From Epiperipatus broadwayi (taxonomy: Eukaryota > Onychophora > Udeonychophora > Euonychophora > Peripatidae), in the NCBI GenBank assembly GCA_028023455.1, contig JAQFVV010000021.1, positions 870,001-934,000 of the forward strand: a DNA stretch of 64,000 nt. The letters run 5' to 3'. Position 1 is the stretch's first letter. Each line of letters begins with the position of its first letter. Under the pieces are notes generated by a model. That model saw nothing but the letters and a program-made list of their open reading frames with translations. It was not told the DNA's origin and ran no database searches. The translations under genes were made by a program, and so were the position numbers. Positions 1-11,712 of this stretch are shown here, one piece after another.

Positions 1-290
1 AATATTCTGTTTACTTCTATATATATATTTAAACTCTTTTTACTCTCCATACTAGTTTCCATCTCTCTAACTCCCTCTTCTTTATTAATAAATCTATTAT
101 TCTATCTCATTCCTTACCACTATAACACTCAACAATCCTCCTAACACAATCATTCCATCTTTTGTACAAATATACTGGTATATATTTTTTATCCAACTTT
201 TTTGCATACTGCATTACCTTTCTCAACCATCTTGTTGCCTGCCCTTTATTCGTAACCCAATTAAATACTATTTTGGCTATTATTTTTGTA
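1..290 (-). mobile_element. LINE-A fragment (ORF2 C-terminal part), cut by window edge
   Basis: On the minus strand this matches 12.80-13.09 kb and 9.06-9.33 kb, with shared words such as CACTCAACAATCCTCCTAAC. The decoded peptide has the family words FNWVTNKG and YKRW.DCVRRIVECYSGKE in broken frames. This is the region between the reverse transcriptase and the terminal zinc motif of a non-LTR retrotransposon. The 3' end lies outside the window and the 5' break is at about 290. It is a decayed fragment. Confidence 0.85.
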
Positions 291-428
291 ATCTTTTAAT
301 CAGTGCTGCTTTCTTTATCAATTTTTATGAAGTCATTCCAATATAATTCTGATTTTAACAAATTTTTACATTGCAAACTACCAAAGTTTTCAACACAGTT
401 AAATATTATAAAACAAGAAAATCCATAG

Positions 429-558
429 TTTATGTAATTTCACAAGTGTGTGTGTATATATATATATATATATGGAGAGAGAGAAAACAATCATTTATGT
501 AATTTCACAAGTGTGTGTGTATATATATATATATATATGGAGAGAGAGAAAACAATCA
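429..558. repeat. 65-bp tandem duplication holding (TG)n(TA)n
   Basis: Two consecutive 65-bp copies of TTTATGTAATTTCACAAG followed by a TG run, a TA run and a GGAGAGAGAG block. The two copies are nearly identical, so the duplication is recent. The small open frame across it is a repeat artefact. Confidence 0.9.
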
Positions 559-654
559 TTCAAGATTAATCAATATTGGTGCAATACTTGTCAAGTTATT
601 AAGAATCAAACAAGCAAACTTTTGCATTTATATAATAAGAATAAAAATAAATAT

Positions 655-887
655 TAAACCACTAAATATCACATGATCACCATTGTCAAAGCTCCTCACT
701 GATAAAAGCCGAAAGCTAGAAGAAAGTAGTCTATTGGTATTGGATTAGTAGGCAATGGATATGGTTTTTGTGTGCAAACTTTCCATCCATTGATTACTCT
801 GGCTTACACTGGGTGTTATTTTGCTTCTGTTTTAACAGAGTGTGTAAGCTTAGGAAATAGTGATCATGTGATGAATACTGGTTTAAT
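655..887. mobile_element. FB1 fold-back element, complete but diverged
   Basis: The left end TAAACCACTAAATATCACAT and the right end (reverse complement TAAACCAGTATTCATCACAT) form terminal inverted repeats of about 39 bp, both carrying the core ATCACATGATCAC. The interior has the family words TTGATTACTCTGGCTTAC and GATAAAAGCC. No coding capacity; a non-autonomous element of about 233 bp. The frame at 772-999 is partly inside it and is not a gene. Confidence 0.75.
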
Positions 888-1081
888 ACCAATCCTGCCA
901 AATAAAATAATGGTGACTATGATTATTGAAGAACCCAAGACAGAAAAATGTTTAGATGTAGAACTGGGTTCAAATCTAAATGACTACACAAGTAAATGAG
1001 CATTGTTTGAAAACAATATTATAGTTTCATTTTGAAATCATAGATTTATAGTTAACTAAATAGGTAAACGGTGTCTATTAG

Positions 1082-1284
1082 AGTTGCATCAGATTCTTAG
1101 ATCTATATGCAATGCTCTCAGATCCAAAGTTTCTCACTGATGAAAGCCACAAGATAGAAACGCATCTGAGAATATTGGATGAGTAGGCACTAGATTGGGA
1201 TTTTATGCACAAACCTTCTTGCCTCCATTGATTACTCTGGATTGCACTGGGTGGTACTACTGTATGGAGAATTTTGCCTCTGTA
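1082..1284. mobile_element. FB1 right arm (partial)
   Basis: Carries the family's right-arm words in order: CTGATGAAAGCCACAAG, GGATGAGTAGGCACTAGAT, TTTATGCACAAACCTTCT, TTGATTACTCTGG and TACTGTATGGAGA. The left arm and the outer TCATGTGAT end are not recognisable here. Confidence 0.7.
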
Positions 1285-2450
1285 ATAAAAATAAAATTTT
1301 TTAATTAAATACTAGAAATAAAATATAAAGCAACTTTTAAACTGTTCCCATGTGGCAAATACCTTTTCAGCAATTATCTGTAGAAAAACACTGGAGAAGA
1401 CCTTATTTAACAAATAGTAATCAGTGCTAGTGATAATTACCATTATCTATTTTATTCTTTAGCTACAAGTATATATATATATATGATAGAAATATACTAA
1501 GATTGGATTATAAGCTGGATGAAATTTCCTAATTTTATCTGGATGGGGTTTGAACTCAAGTTTATGTTCTTTACTACATAAATTGCGAATTACAACAGTG
1601 AATACCAGAACTTTATTCATGTATATTATACTCATTGAAAAGACTTGATTAATTCTTGGTATTTATTGCAATGACTAAGAAACTCTAACATCCTAATGTT
1701 ACATTACTACTGATTAGATGTTACTATTGGTAAAATTCCAATGATGGGAACTTTTTTTCGAATATTCTCTTTGCTATCATTTTAACACTTTAACACCTTA
1801 CTTATTGAAAAATTAAGGTAAACCATGTTTTATTTATGATCACTATATCAATAACTATCCTGCATGTTTTGTGCAGGTAGAGTCACAAACCATGGATCAT
1901 GACCTGCACTGTCATATTTAACATTCAAACAACTTCAAATCAATAATACCATTTATATTTTTTAATTTACACTAATACTCGCTTGATCTAAACGTATTAT
2001 ATTGAGGTATTTTTCTGTTAATTAAAAACAACTACATTTACCAATCAATGCATAATTAGATATATCTATGTTATAGATGGACTAGCTATATGACAACCTA
2101 AACCTGCTCGATACAAAAATTTCTAAGCTTAATCAACTTTAAACCTTACTCATGAGAAAATAAACTAATAGTTATATTGATGTGGATTTTTACTTTAGTG
2201 CACGTTAAATAATTAATGTTAATCCTGATAGTAAATGTACTAATTAATGTTAAAGCTTTCAATACCATTGTTAACTCAATTATAATCGGACCTCTAAAAA
2301 TTAATCACTTAAATAAAGAACCCCTAATAATAGCCCCTACTCTTATTATTATAGCAAAATTTTTAATTTCACTTTTTGCTTCAATGTTAAAATTCATTCT
2401 TTTTGAATGAATATGTTTTCAATTATTGAAATGGCAATAAATAATATAAT
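1285..2450. other. AT-rich stretch, no gene seen
   Basis: Contains a short (TA)n at about 1471-1484 and a weak tRNA B-box-like sequence near 1545-1575 (minus strand GAGTTCAAACCCC). A 64-codon hydrophobic frame at 2216-2410 has no recognisable family. Confidence 0.5.
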
Positions 2451-2727
2451 AAATAATATTTACTAGGGCTTTAAACCTCAAGAGTGTGCGCAAAATGCGA
2501 TGGTAAGGACCTCTATAGGTCTTAACCACAAGCTTACATTTTGTAATTCAAACCTAAATTTGGAAGAAAAAAGGAGAACCCTTCTTTACTTCAACCTACT
2601 TTTTATATGAATAGGTGAAGCTGAAGTAGTTAGATCTGAGATCTTGTTGTTAAGACCTGTAGAGGTTCCTACCAATGCATTTTCACACGCACACTCTTAA
2701 GTTTTAAAGCCTTAATAAACATTACTT
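2451..2727. mobile_element. Short element with ~80-bp inverted repeats (MITE-like)
   Basis: Left arm at about 2451-2531 and right arm at about 2642-2727 are imperfect inverted repeats: AGAGTGTGCG on the left against CGCACACTCT on the right, and GACCTCTATAGGTCTTAAC against GTTAAGACCTGTAGAGGTTC. About 110 bp of non-repetitive DNA separates them. No coding capacity. It is the only copy I recognise in the window; the target duplication is unclear because the flanks are AT-rich. Confidence 0.7.
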
Positions 2728-3189
2728 ACGTAATCAATGTGCATTTAAATAAATTTATAAAAAATAATATTAAATTTCAATTATTATAACAATTAAACCA
2801 TTTATATTGTTATAGCATTTAGTAAATATGATTAAAATAAAAAGAAATAGTCAATTTATGATTAATTTCTTTAATAAAATCATATTTTTTTTTTCACCAG
2901 CTCTATTTGCTCTGTGATAGAGTTCACAAATCCCTACCATGTGTTGTTCCGATAGCAGAAATTGGCCTTTTGAAACAATTTATTATAATAGGATGGCATG
3001 TTTTTTTGACAACACAATCTATTTTTCAGATATGAATAGATAAGAAACTATTTATCAAATAATGCAATAGCCATTACATTTTAATTGTCAGATATGAGTA
3101 GACAAAAACCCATTTACCAAACATCAATTGAATGGACAGCTAGGTTTACTATAGGCTGGCTATCTGAAGAATAAAAATTTCAAGATAGA
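2728..3189. other. AT-rich stretch, nothing recognised
   Basis: No ORF of note, repeat family or structured motif was seen. A short direct repeat of a CAGATATGA.TAGA word occurs near 3030 and 3090. Confidence 0.5.
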
Positions 3190-3470
3190 ATAAAACCTAA
3201 AACAGGAAAAATTCACTATATATATATATATTGCCACACACAGCAAGCTAGAGTAATCAGTGGATGCCAGAAGGCTTGTGCATAAAATCCCCATCTAGTG
3301 GATGAGTAGGCACTAGATGGGGATTTTATGCACAAGCTTTCAGGCATTCATTGATTTCTCTAGTTTGTTGTTTGTGGCAATATATATATATAGTGTTTTG
3401 CCTGTTTTAACAACAGTTACACACAAGCATAAGAGGAGATGGTCATGTGATGTTTATTAGAATAAAACCT
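3190..3470. mobile_element. FB1 fold-back, compact palindromic copy
   Basis: Left arm about 3190-3300 and right arm about 3312-3420 are inverted copies: TTGCCACACACAGCAAGC with its flanking (TA)n on the left is mirrored by TTGTTTGTGGCAA with (TA)n on the right, and GTGCATAAAATCCCCATCTA is mirrored by GGGGATTTTATGCACA. After the right arm comes GCATAAGAGGAGATGGTCATGTGATG, the outer family end. The transcript of this DNA would fold into a hairpin of about 100 bp. No coding potential. Confidence 0.85.
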
Positions 3471-4535
3471 GTAATAAAAAAGCTCATGTTGTAGCTAAAT
3501 TAAAAACTTAAGTCATGGATGTCGTAAATAATTACAGTTAATCATTATTCCAGGAGATCTTTATCTATTTATGAATATTTACATTTATATTGTATATGCA
3601 CTGTGTATATACAATATACACAAAGCTTGTTATTCTACAAAGCTTGTTAAGAGCTTGTTCTGCGAGCTCTATATATAACATTTGTAAATATAAGCTTATT
3701 AAATAAGGTCATCTGACATCTGACTTAATTTTTTTGTAATAAATTGTGTAAAAATATAATTAATGCTGTATTATATTTCTAAAGATTTTTAGTTAGACTT
3801 TGTATAATTAATCGTTAAGACTCTGCGCAGTTATATAGAATATAATTGTATATTGTATTCCGGTTTGATCATTAGCATGAAGTATATTTAAAGTACCTGC
3901 AAATAATAACATGATAAGTCATATGTTAAACAGATTATACGCCCTCTATGTATACTGGCTGTAAGTAGATAGATAGATAATTACTGATCCGTAGAAGCAA
4001 TGTTATAAATAATACAAATATTACAAATTAATAAGAAAAGAATGCGAAAAACGCATGAAGTTGAGAGATTTTTAATTAAAAAATGAATAAAGGTTTTTAA
4101 TTAATTTTTATAATCAATTCGGTTTTGTATTGAAAGTATGTGGCTGGTTGGTTTTTCTGTTAAAAGAAAAATATGCAATAAAATATGAAGACAATGAGAT
4201 ATTTTTATCATATGTCGACTAACTATTAAGTTTATTTGCATAATATATTTTTAAGTACGATATAAGAAGTATAAAAATAAATAAACATCGACATTTTTAA
4301 TGAAATCTATAGCTAAGAAATTAAAAAGGAGATTAATATTTGTTTCCAGAATTTGAAATAAATACTACATTTAGTATATAAAAAAAGATGAACTTGATTA
4401 GAAAATTTGCATATGAGAAGATTTAAGGTCTACTTAACCAGTAGGATTTAGTTGTACAGAAGTAGACAGTAGACGCAAGAAAAAAAAAGATCCAAAAAAA
4501 TAATTGAAAGTTTATTGTTTATGAATTTATAATAT
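3471..4535. other. Mostly AT-rich; small FB4-like fragment near 3626-3725
   Basis: At 3626-3725 the words AAGCTTGTTAAGAGCTTGTT and AAGCTTATTAAATAAGGTCAT resemble the FB4 ends at 20.5 and 49.3 kb. A small palindrome lies around TTGTATATGCACTGTGTATATACAA at 3591-3615. The rest has no recognised feature. Confidence 0.45.
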
Positions 4536-5095
4536 TTAGGGTATATGAGCAAAGACTTTCACACGACCCACCACTCTCCACTCTATCTCATAACACTGAT
4601 ACACTTGAACCTATATATGTCGAAAAGATAAATAATCACAAATAGACGTATTTCATGCTAAACCAGAAATCATCAGTTGGTCCAGATTATCATCTCTACA
4701 CATATAAGCAATAAGTGCTCAGATATATATTAAGATAGCCAATCTTCATACTTTAATGGACAGGCTTCAATCCACTCTCTAACTTTTCTACCGTCCGTCC
4801 AATTGAAAATCTGAAGATGGAATCCTCAAAGGCCACCCTGAGGCCGGATTTTCGTCACACCCATGTTGACTCTTATTGCATATATGTGCAGAGATGATAA
4901 CCAGGACCAACTGATGATTGCTGGTTTAGCATGAAATATGTATATTGGTGACTATTTATCTTTTCGACATATATGGGTTCAAGTGTATCAGTGTTATGAG
5001 ATAGAATGGAAAGTGGTGAGTCATGTGAAAGTCTGTGCTTATATACCCTATATATTACATATATTGATACAGGTATATAATAAGCCTGTAGAGTA
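4536..5095. mobile_element. FB3 fold-back element, two long inverted arms
   Basis: Begins with GGGTATATGAGCAAAGACTT and ends with the inverse CTTATATACCCTATATA. Inside, the left half has CATCAGTTGGTCCAGATTAT and the right half ACCAACTGATGATTGCTGGT, so the arms pair over roughly 200 bp. It is closest to the copy at 20.94-21.52 kb. The 82-codon minus frame at 4873-5121 is an arm read-through, not a gene. Confidence 0.8.
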
Positions 5096-5704
5096 CTGAA
5101 AATAGTGGAGTTGTGTTGCATGGACCTTGATTTCCCAAGTCTGATATTTTACCACTATACTAATTAAAATAGATGGGACTTGATTTCAGACTTTCAAGCT
5201 CTTTACAGTTATGCACTCAATCCTATATAACTGATAGACATGACCACTTACACAATCCATTAATAATATTCTTTTATTATTATTATTTTTTGCATACTCT
5301 GATTCAATACATAAAAATGCTAGCAATGAGCTGATTTCACATTAATATGACCAGAATATTCTGAAACATTAGATAAACTCTGTAACCAAAAAATCAGCAT
5401 TGCCACATATTAATACATTTATAATGGTATTACTTTACAGGGGAAAAAGGAAACACAATTTCATTTAGCATGTGATAAAATGTTTTAATTTTCCCAAAAG
5501 GCATAGATCAAGCAGATCTGGGACATTGATAAATGGGAGGTCATGTGACACTGCAGTGCAATCAGGCCAGTTCTTTTCATGACCCCAGGGGTGCCAAAAT
5601 TTATCTTGCACAAAGGCACCTCTTACCCACGCAGTAAGCCTGACCAAGGTTTATTCCAGCTTTACAATAAACTAGTTATTATTTATTGCCCAGATATCAC
5701 TTAA
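5096..5704. other. Gene-free; short GC-richer island at 5465-5680
   Basis: Most of this is AT-rich. The segment 5465-5680 is visibly richer in G and C and has a 60-codon open minus frame containing VRGAFVQDKFWHPWGHEKNW. I do not recognise the peptide; it could be a decayed exon or transposon piece. No splice sites could be assigned. Confidence 0.35.
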
Positions 5705-5945
5705 ATAGTGTTTATCTTTAACCCAGACATAAACTTCACATGATCACCATTTCTTAAGCTTGGTCATTAACTGTTATTAAAACAGGCAAACTCTCTGTGC
5801 AGTAGTGTGACTCAGTGCAAGCCAGAGTAATCAACGGATGCCAGAAGGCTTGTGTGTTAAATCCCCATCTAGTGCCTACTCATCCAATATCCCCAGATAA
5901 TTCTAACTGGTGGCTTTCATCAGATGTAAACTTTAAATGTCAGCT
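5705..5945. mobile_element. FB1 left arm
   Basis: Reads in family order: CACATGATCACCATTTCTTA, AAAACAGGCAAACTCT, CAGTGCAAGCCAGAGTAATC, GATGCCAGAAGGCTTGTG, AATCCCCATCTAGTGCCTAC and GGCTTTCATCAG. The opposite arm is absent. Confidence 0.8.
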
Positions 5946-6142
5946 AAACATTAGTATAGTTACTTTTTAATTATCCATAAAACACATGAAATGACTTGAC
6001 ATTTGTATGTATCATTTTTTAATTAGGGGTCATTTATCTTTTCCAGATGTCTTTCGTCATATTTTTTAAATATGTGTGGAAGAGAAAAAGTTACAAGAGT
6101 GTCATATAAATATTTATATTGCTTTATCTGATTTATATAATA

Positions 6143-6720
6143 CTTAAATACATGTATATTATCTATACTAAACTTAACGCAATTAAAGTGATTTAACTCA
6201 AACTTTTAAACACATCACAGCTACACAAGCTATCATATACATCTGATACACATGACTGCATATATGTGAAAAAGACAAATGATCTCCAATACATGTATTT
6301 TATACTGGACTGGCACTCATATGTTATCCAGATCACCATATCCAACACATATATCCAATCTCTGCCCATTTATATTAAGATAGCAAACCTTCAAACCTTA
6401 ATGGATAAGCTTCAATATTCTCCATTCTCCAACTCTTCAGCCATCTATATCATTGAAAATCTCAGAATAAAATGCTTAAAGCCCTTGGTGATGGAGTGTG
6501 GAGAAATTGAAACCTGTCCATTAAAGTTTGATTGAATATATGTTTTGGAGACAATGATTTGGACCAACTGATGAGTGCTGGTTCAGCATGAAATATGTAT
6601 ATTGGAGATGTGGTTATGTGTATGGTTGTATAAGATGGATTGTAGCTGTGGGGTGTTTGAAAATCTGAGTTCAAGTCTCCTTATAATTGCATAAAGTTTA
6701 GTATAGTATACATGTATTTA
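6143..6720. mobile_element. FB2 fold-back element, both arms present
   Basis: The left arm (about 6150-6480) contains GTGAAAAAGACAAATGATCTCC, TATATTAAGATAGCAAACCT and CTCCAACTCTTCAGCCATCT. The right arm (about 6530-6720) contains GGACCAACTGATGAGTGCTG, AGCATGAAATATGTATATTGG and CTGAGTTCAAGTC. The outer ends mirror each other around ACATGTATTTAAATATTA. Non-coding; the frames at 6266-6535 (+) and 6462-6674 (-) are read-throughs of the arms. Confidence 0.8.
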
Positions 6721-7175
6721 AATATTATGTATTCATCCTATATTCTGCCCATCTCTCTTCTCTATAATTAGATGGACAAATTAAAGTCCTATGTGTGAGA
6801 AGTCAGACTGACTTAAAATAAATATGGGTATAACAATAATACTGGCGTCGTCAAAAGCTTTGCGCATTTCATTCTGGGATTTCCAATGATATGGATGGCT
6901 AAAGAGTTGGAGTGTGGAGAATATTGAAGCCTGTCTATTAAAGTTAGAAGATTTGCTATCTTAATATAAACTAAGCAGTGATTGAATAAATGTATTGGAG
7001 ATGATGACCTGGACCAACTGATGAGTGCTGGTTCAGTACGAAATACGTATATTGGAGATCATTTATCTTTTTCACATGTATGTGGTCAAGGGTATCAGTT
7101 ATATAAGATGGATTAGATAGCTATAAGGTGTTTAAAAGTCTGAGTTTAAATCCCTTATATATATATATATATATA
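6721..7175. mobile_element. FB2 copy directly following the previous one
   Basis: Starts in the internal words TTCTGCCCATCTCTCTTCTC and GATGGACAAATTAAAGTCCT and runs through GGATGGCTAAAGAGTTGGAG, GGACCAACTGATGAGTGCTG and CTTTTTCACATGTATGTGGT to CTGAGTTTAAATCCCT, ending in (TA)n at 7155-7173. Gives the internal section of the family that the palindromic copies lack. Confidence 0.75.
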
Positions 7176-8292
7176 ACGTACAATATTTTATTGGCAATTA
7201 AAATTAGTTGTCTTCTGAAGCAGTTCATTAAACAGTAAAAATATATGTATATATGGATTTACGTTTTAAATTTTTTACAGTTTAAAGCATTAATCAGTTA
7301 ATTTTTTCTACTGAGCCAAGCATTATATTTGCGATGAAATAATGAATCTATTAAAAATAAATTTGGAAAATCTACAAAACAAAATCTACTAAAAGTACGA
7401 GTTAGCGCGATAAACTCTCTAAGGATTATTTAAATGTTTTCCATTAGTCTTTTTTTTATTATTAAAAAAGTTATTTAGCTGTTTGTCTAAAGTAATGTAA
7501 TTTGTAATTTTAATTACAATAGCGTTTACTTGCTTTAAAATATTGATTGACACGATTTTACTAATTGCTAATTATTTTATTTGTATTCAACGTTCTTGAG
7601 TACCCTAAGTATAAAATTGCTTCAATCGTTTCCGTTGTGAATGGGAAAATGTTTGTGCCATCCTTGCTTAAGACTGTTTTGATAATATCTGACAGCTGCT
7701 TCTTTTTCCAGATTATTAATATAATTATTCATAATGTGAATATAACATATTATTTACCGCACTCTGCTTGACTTTCCCTGAAAAAAATATTCTCTTTCGG
7801 ATTAAACCTGTTTAAAAATAAGTTTAGAGTCATGATTAATCTTTATTCATATTTTCATAATAAAAGAAACCTTACATGACAAGCGACGCATTAATTTTAT
7901 ATTTCAATTATACTAATTAAACCTAAAGAAGATTTAACATTAAATATGATTAGTGGAGATTAAAACAGAACTGAAAATGAATTTTGAAATTTTTATTGCT
8001 TTTCTTTTGGCTTCTTTTATGTCATTGCTAATTTCTTGCAAACAAAGTATTGAGTTCAGCTTAGTCATTAGTTTGTTGTAAAGTAATTAAAATATAATTC
8101 AATATTTTTTGTTTGTATCTTCACTGATAATGTAGTTTTTTTTTTTATAAAGGCAATGGAGGGGTGTGTGCGAAGCAAGTACCCACATAGTATTGATCAT
8201 CATTTTGTTATGCTTTTTGATAATATTTGCACAAAGTATTGATGATCTGATCAGAATTTTTAATATATTAAAAGTGAAAGTAAACTATGGAT
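7176..8292. other. AT-rich stretch, no gene seen
   Basis: Homopolymer-rich DNA. The small frames at 7565-7771 and 8166-8378 show no family motif, are rich in Ile, Leu and Phe as expected of AT-rich noise, and lack supporting context. Confidence 0.5.
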
Positions 8293-8404
8293 TCAGCGTT
8301 GTTAGTCGAGAGGTCATCGCAGCCGCTTTGCAAACAAGTAGTTGGTTGCAGATGGTTGTGGGTTCACGTCCCGGCTGATGCTATGACATATGAAGAAAAA
8401 AAAA
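8293..8404 (+). mobile_element. SINE-1 (tRNA-derived), diverged copy
   Basis: Matches the copies at 48.0, 55.9 and 61.3 kb: TTAGTCGAGAGGTC (A-box region), GTGGGTTCACGTCCC (B-box region), CGGCTGATGCTATGACA and a short A-rich tail. It retains the anticodon-arm region in altered form. No clear target duplication is visible, so it is probably older than the other copies. Confidence 0.75.
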
Positions 8405-9699
8405 TTGTGAGACCTGTTGCATCAATGTTAAAAGCAGTGTATTATAGTCATTTCTGTTTACTTTTATCTTCATTTTATTTAAGCTCATCTGATCTTTTAG
8501 TATTTGGTTATTAAAATACAGCATGACTACGTTTTCTTATGCTTACATAAGCTGCTAAATTAGTAGTGATGTGATGTGATGCATTGTGACTTCTCCTTAA
8601 ATGGAGTCAGGAATCTCTCAGCAGGTATGCCCAGAGAAACCTGTTAGCCACTTTACCTTCCCTTTCTATTCCCCACCCTAAGTTTTCCCATAATCTGCCC
8701 CATTCCATTTCTGCAACATAATCTTTTTAAACTCCATGGCCTTCATATCTAAATCCCTCATATTTTTCCAAACCCAGCATGAACACCAATAACTCACTTT
8801 CTGTATTATCACTTTGTTCATATTTATTCCTCCATAACTTCATTATTTGTACCCTTTCTGCTTCCAAGCATTTACATTGAAGTAACGGATGCCTAATATT
8901 TTCTATGCCTTCCTTAGACAACTTGCAGACTAAATTACCCATATTTTTCCATTTACGCATATATTCCCTTGTTGCTAAAGATCCTGTTCGAGCCTTAAAC
9001 AATAAACTACTTTCCTTACTATTATCATTAATTAACTCACATCCAATGTTCCATTTATTTCTATATATATATTTAAACTCATTTTAATTACCATACTAGT
9101 TTTCCATCTCTCCAACTCCCTATTCTTTATTAATGCATCTATTCTTCACCCCAATCCTTACCATTATAACACTCAACAATCCTCCTAACCCAATCATCCC
9201 ACCTTTTGTACAAGTATACTGACATAAAATTCATTTTCCAAATCTTCTGCATACCACATTATTTTTCTCACCCATCTTGTGTTACCTGCCCTTTAATTGT
9301 AACCCAATTAAATACTACTTGGGCTATTTTTTTATTATCCATAAACTGCAATCTACTGAACATTTTCATTTTGCTTTTACCATCTCTCATATAAAAACTT
9401 GACCATCCCATTTCTTCTTGAATTGCTTCCTATGCTGTCCACACATCTGCATCTAATGTATGTCTTCCTACTTCCCTTTGTACTTTTTCTAAGTAATCAA
9501 GTACCTTTTTACTAACACATAACACATCAGTGCCATATGTTAACCCTGCTATTGCCACTCTCTTCCATATAATTCTAACAACATCATATTTATTATATGA
9601 AAACACTCTTAATTGGTTTATCAATCACTTTCTTTTATTTGCTTCATTTATCATTTTTTTCTCCCATTCATCCAAGAAATTTTTTGATTACTCAAGTTG

Positions 9700-10490
9700 A
9701 TTCCCAAATAACTATATTTATTCACCACACTTAACTTTGTATCTCCCAATAAAAAATCTTTGTCTTCTTTTTCCCCAGTATTCGCTATCATTATATTTGA
9801 TATTCGCTATCATTATATTTGATTTTTCTTCACTAAATTTAATCCCCATCTCTTTACTCATCATTGCACATGTCCCCAACATAACTTCCATATCTTCTCT
9901 TCCTTCTGCACACAAAAAGACATCATCTGCAAAAAAGATCTGACAATGTATATACTCCCTTCCTAGTCTTTCTTCCTAGTCTTTCTATTGCTCTCTCCAT
10001 TTCACTCAAATACAATAAAAACAAATTAGGTGACATAGGGCATCCTTGCCTTAGTCCCATCTCATTTTTAACTATAAATGATTCTATATCCTCTAATTGA
10101 TATGTATAGTAATTATTTTCATATAATTTCTTAATAATATCCACTAAAACATCCATTCCCAAATTTGTTAACCTTACCCATAATCAGTTTCCATTTACTC
10201 AATCATGTGTCTTCTCTATATCTATAAAACTCATATATAACTGTCTACCTGAATTCCTATTCATATCCATAAGTTGTGTAACTATAAATAAACTATCTCC
10301 TGTATTCTTATATGACCTAAAACCTTTTTGCACCCCCCCCACTACATTATTTTCTTCTATTCATTTTGCAACTCTTCTAGCCAACATATATGAAAAAACT
10401 TTATATAAAACTGATGTTACCAGTATTGGTCTATAGTTGTTTAACTTTCTATGATCTTTATCCTTTCCTTTAAATAATAATCTTACCCTC
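9700..10490 (-). pseudogene. Decayed reverse-transcriptase domain of LINE-A
   Basis: In order on the minus strand one can read NYRPI, then GFRSYKNT, then FIDIEKTHD (motif A, with the catalytic Asp in FID), then MGLRQGCPMSPNLF at about 10.06-10.02 kb, then FADDVFLCAE, whose ADD codons fall at about 9922-9930. A one-base frameshift separates the RQGCP frame from the FADD frame just before the catalytic motif, and stops occur elsewhere. The catalytic residues are thus still visible but on disconnected frames; no active enzyme is expected. The motif set is that of non-LTR retrotransposon RTs, distinct from the RTE-type RT at 35 kb. Confidence 0.9.
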
Positions 10491-11279
10491 ATATTACTCC
10501 AAGTACCCAGAAAAAACTCTCTTCTCTGCCATCTTATTAAAACATGATAGTTTTGTCATACAGCCTAAATTCATTACCATCTCTGTTGCCCATCCATCTA
10601 AACCTCTTGTCTTTTCATTTTTCAGTTTCTTCCCTGCCTCATTCAGTTCATTTTCTGTAAATGTAATATTCCCATTACTATATGCTTTCATATTTTCTCT
10701 CCCTCTGTCCTTTACATCTAATATCTTCTCTATATTTATTACATACCTATTCAAGATTCTCTCTAATTCTTCTCTAGAGCTACCCTCTATTCCCTCATCA
10801 TTCAGTAATACTATCTCTACCCCCTACATTTCTCCTTTTAATGTAATTCCAATTTTTTTATTCCCATCTCTTCCACTTTTAGTAATATCATCCAATAATT
10901 ACTATTCAGTTTCATTCTCTCTCTATAATTATCTATTTTAGCTAACTTCTTCTTTTCTAAGTACGTTTCCCAATTAACATCATATTTTTTTCACTTTCTT
11001 TGTTCTTAATAGCACACTTATAATTTCTGCATGCTTTTTCCCTCTCTTTTACACTTTTACTAACTCTCATTTTTTGATTACGTTTATTCTTCTGAATATT
11101 CTCACCTAAAACCCCATTTTCCACTTTTTGTATTTCATCACATCAATCCTTATACTCATTTCCAGCCAACTCTTCCATGGTTTTTTAAACTTACATTTTA
11201 TACTCTTCGAACTTATTCTTATCATTCACTTTCCATCCACATCTTTCGCTATTGTTTCTACCTTTATTTTTATTCTCCA

Positions 11280-11712
11280 TCACATTACTATTTCAATTAC
11301 AAAGAAATTATGATTACTATTACATTCTCTTCATTATCAAACATGTTAATTTTCTGTACTTTATTCATTCCCTGTTTTTCTACCATTACATAATCTATTG
11401 TATGGAATATATTCTTTCTAGACTATGTGTATTGCCCCTCATAAAAATTTAATAAATTTCCAATGCTCAAATTCACTCACTCACAAAATTTCTTCAAAAG
11501 CTGTCCATTCTTGTTATATACATCATCAATTTCTTCAATTTGACCAATTCATATTTCCTATGACCATTATTTTCTTCTCCTTTTCTTTAAAACTCTGTAT
11601 ATCTTTAACTAGGCATTCATATATGCTATTGTTCTACTCCATTATAGTTTGACTATCTCTAGGAGCAATATAAACTATAGCAACCATCCATTTTGTTTCT
11701 TCCCAACCAGTA
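11280..11712 (-). pseudogene. Decayed AP-type endonuclease domain of LINE-A (C-terminal half)
   Basis: Minus-strand frames give MVAIVYIAPRDSQ, then VIGNMNWSN at the position of the usual GDFN motif, then IDYVMVEKQGMNKVQK, then SNHNFFVIEI in place of the usual SDH motif. This is the second half of the exonuclease/endonuclease/phosphatase fold that LINEs use to nick target DNA. The Asp of GDFN and the Asp of SDH are both replaced by Asn here, and stops and frameshifts are present, so the domain is dead. The first half is missing because the element is truncated at 11712. Confidence 0.75.

Larger units (their letters stand above)
8566..11712 (-). mobile_element. LINE-A non-LTR retrotransposon, ~3.1 kb, 5'-truncated and decayed
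   Basis: The longest retroelement in the window. Read on the minus strand it runs from inside an apurinic-type endonuclease domain (about 11.71-11.29 kb), through a linker, a reverse-transcriptase domain (about 10.49-9.70 kb), a conserved post-RT region (about 9.64-9.10 kb) and a Cys/His motif (about 8.93-8.87 kb), to a 3' tail of ATCAC pentamers at 8566-8582. The 3' UTR words AAGTGGCTAACAGGTTTCTC and GAGATTCCTGACTCCATTTA are shared with the copies at 11.7, 31.3, 53.3 and 58.7 kb. Domain order is that of a LINE ORF2 with AP endonuclease, as in the jockey/CR1 groups; the clade is not assigned. Many stops and frameshifts. Its 5' end abuts the tail of the next copy. Confidence 0.9.

Noticed and set aside
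429-558. Possible CRISPR-like or regulatory direct repeat
   Set aside because: Two adjacent copies with microsatellite content only; no spacers.
1545-1610. tRNA-like minus-strand sequence
   Set aside because: Only a B-box-like word is present; no consistent D or anticodon arm.
2216-2410. 64-codon hydrophobic frame, considered as a nuclear mitochondrial insert
   Set aside because: Composition is suggestive of a mitochondrial protein, but I could not match it to any named subunit and no flanking mitochondrial genes are seen.
6266-6674. Opposed frames of 89 and 70 codons considered as small genes
   Set aside because: They read through the two arms of an FB2 fold-back; similar peptides appear wherever this repeat occurs.
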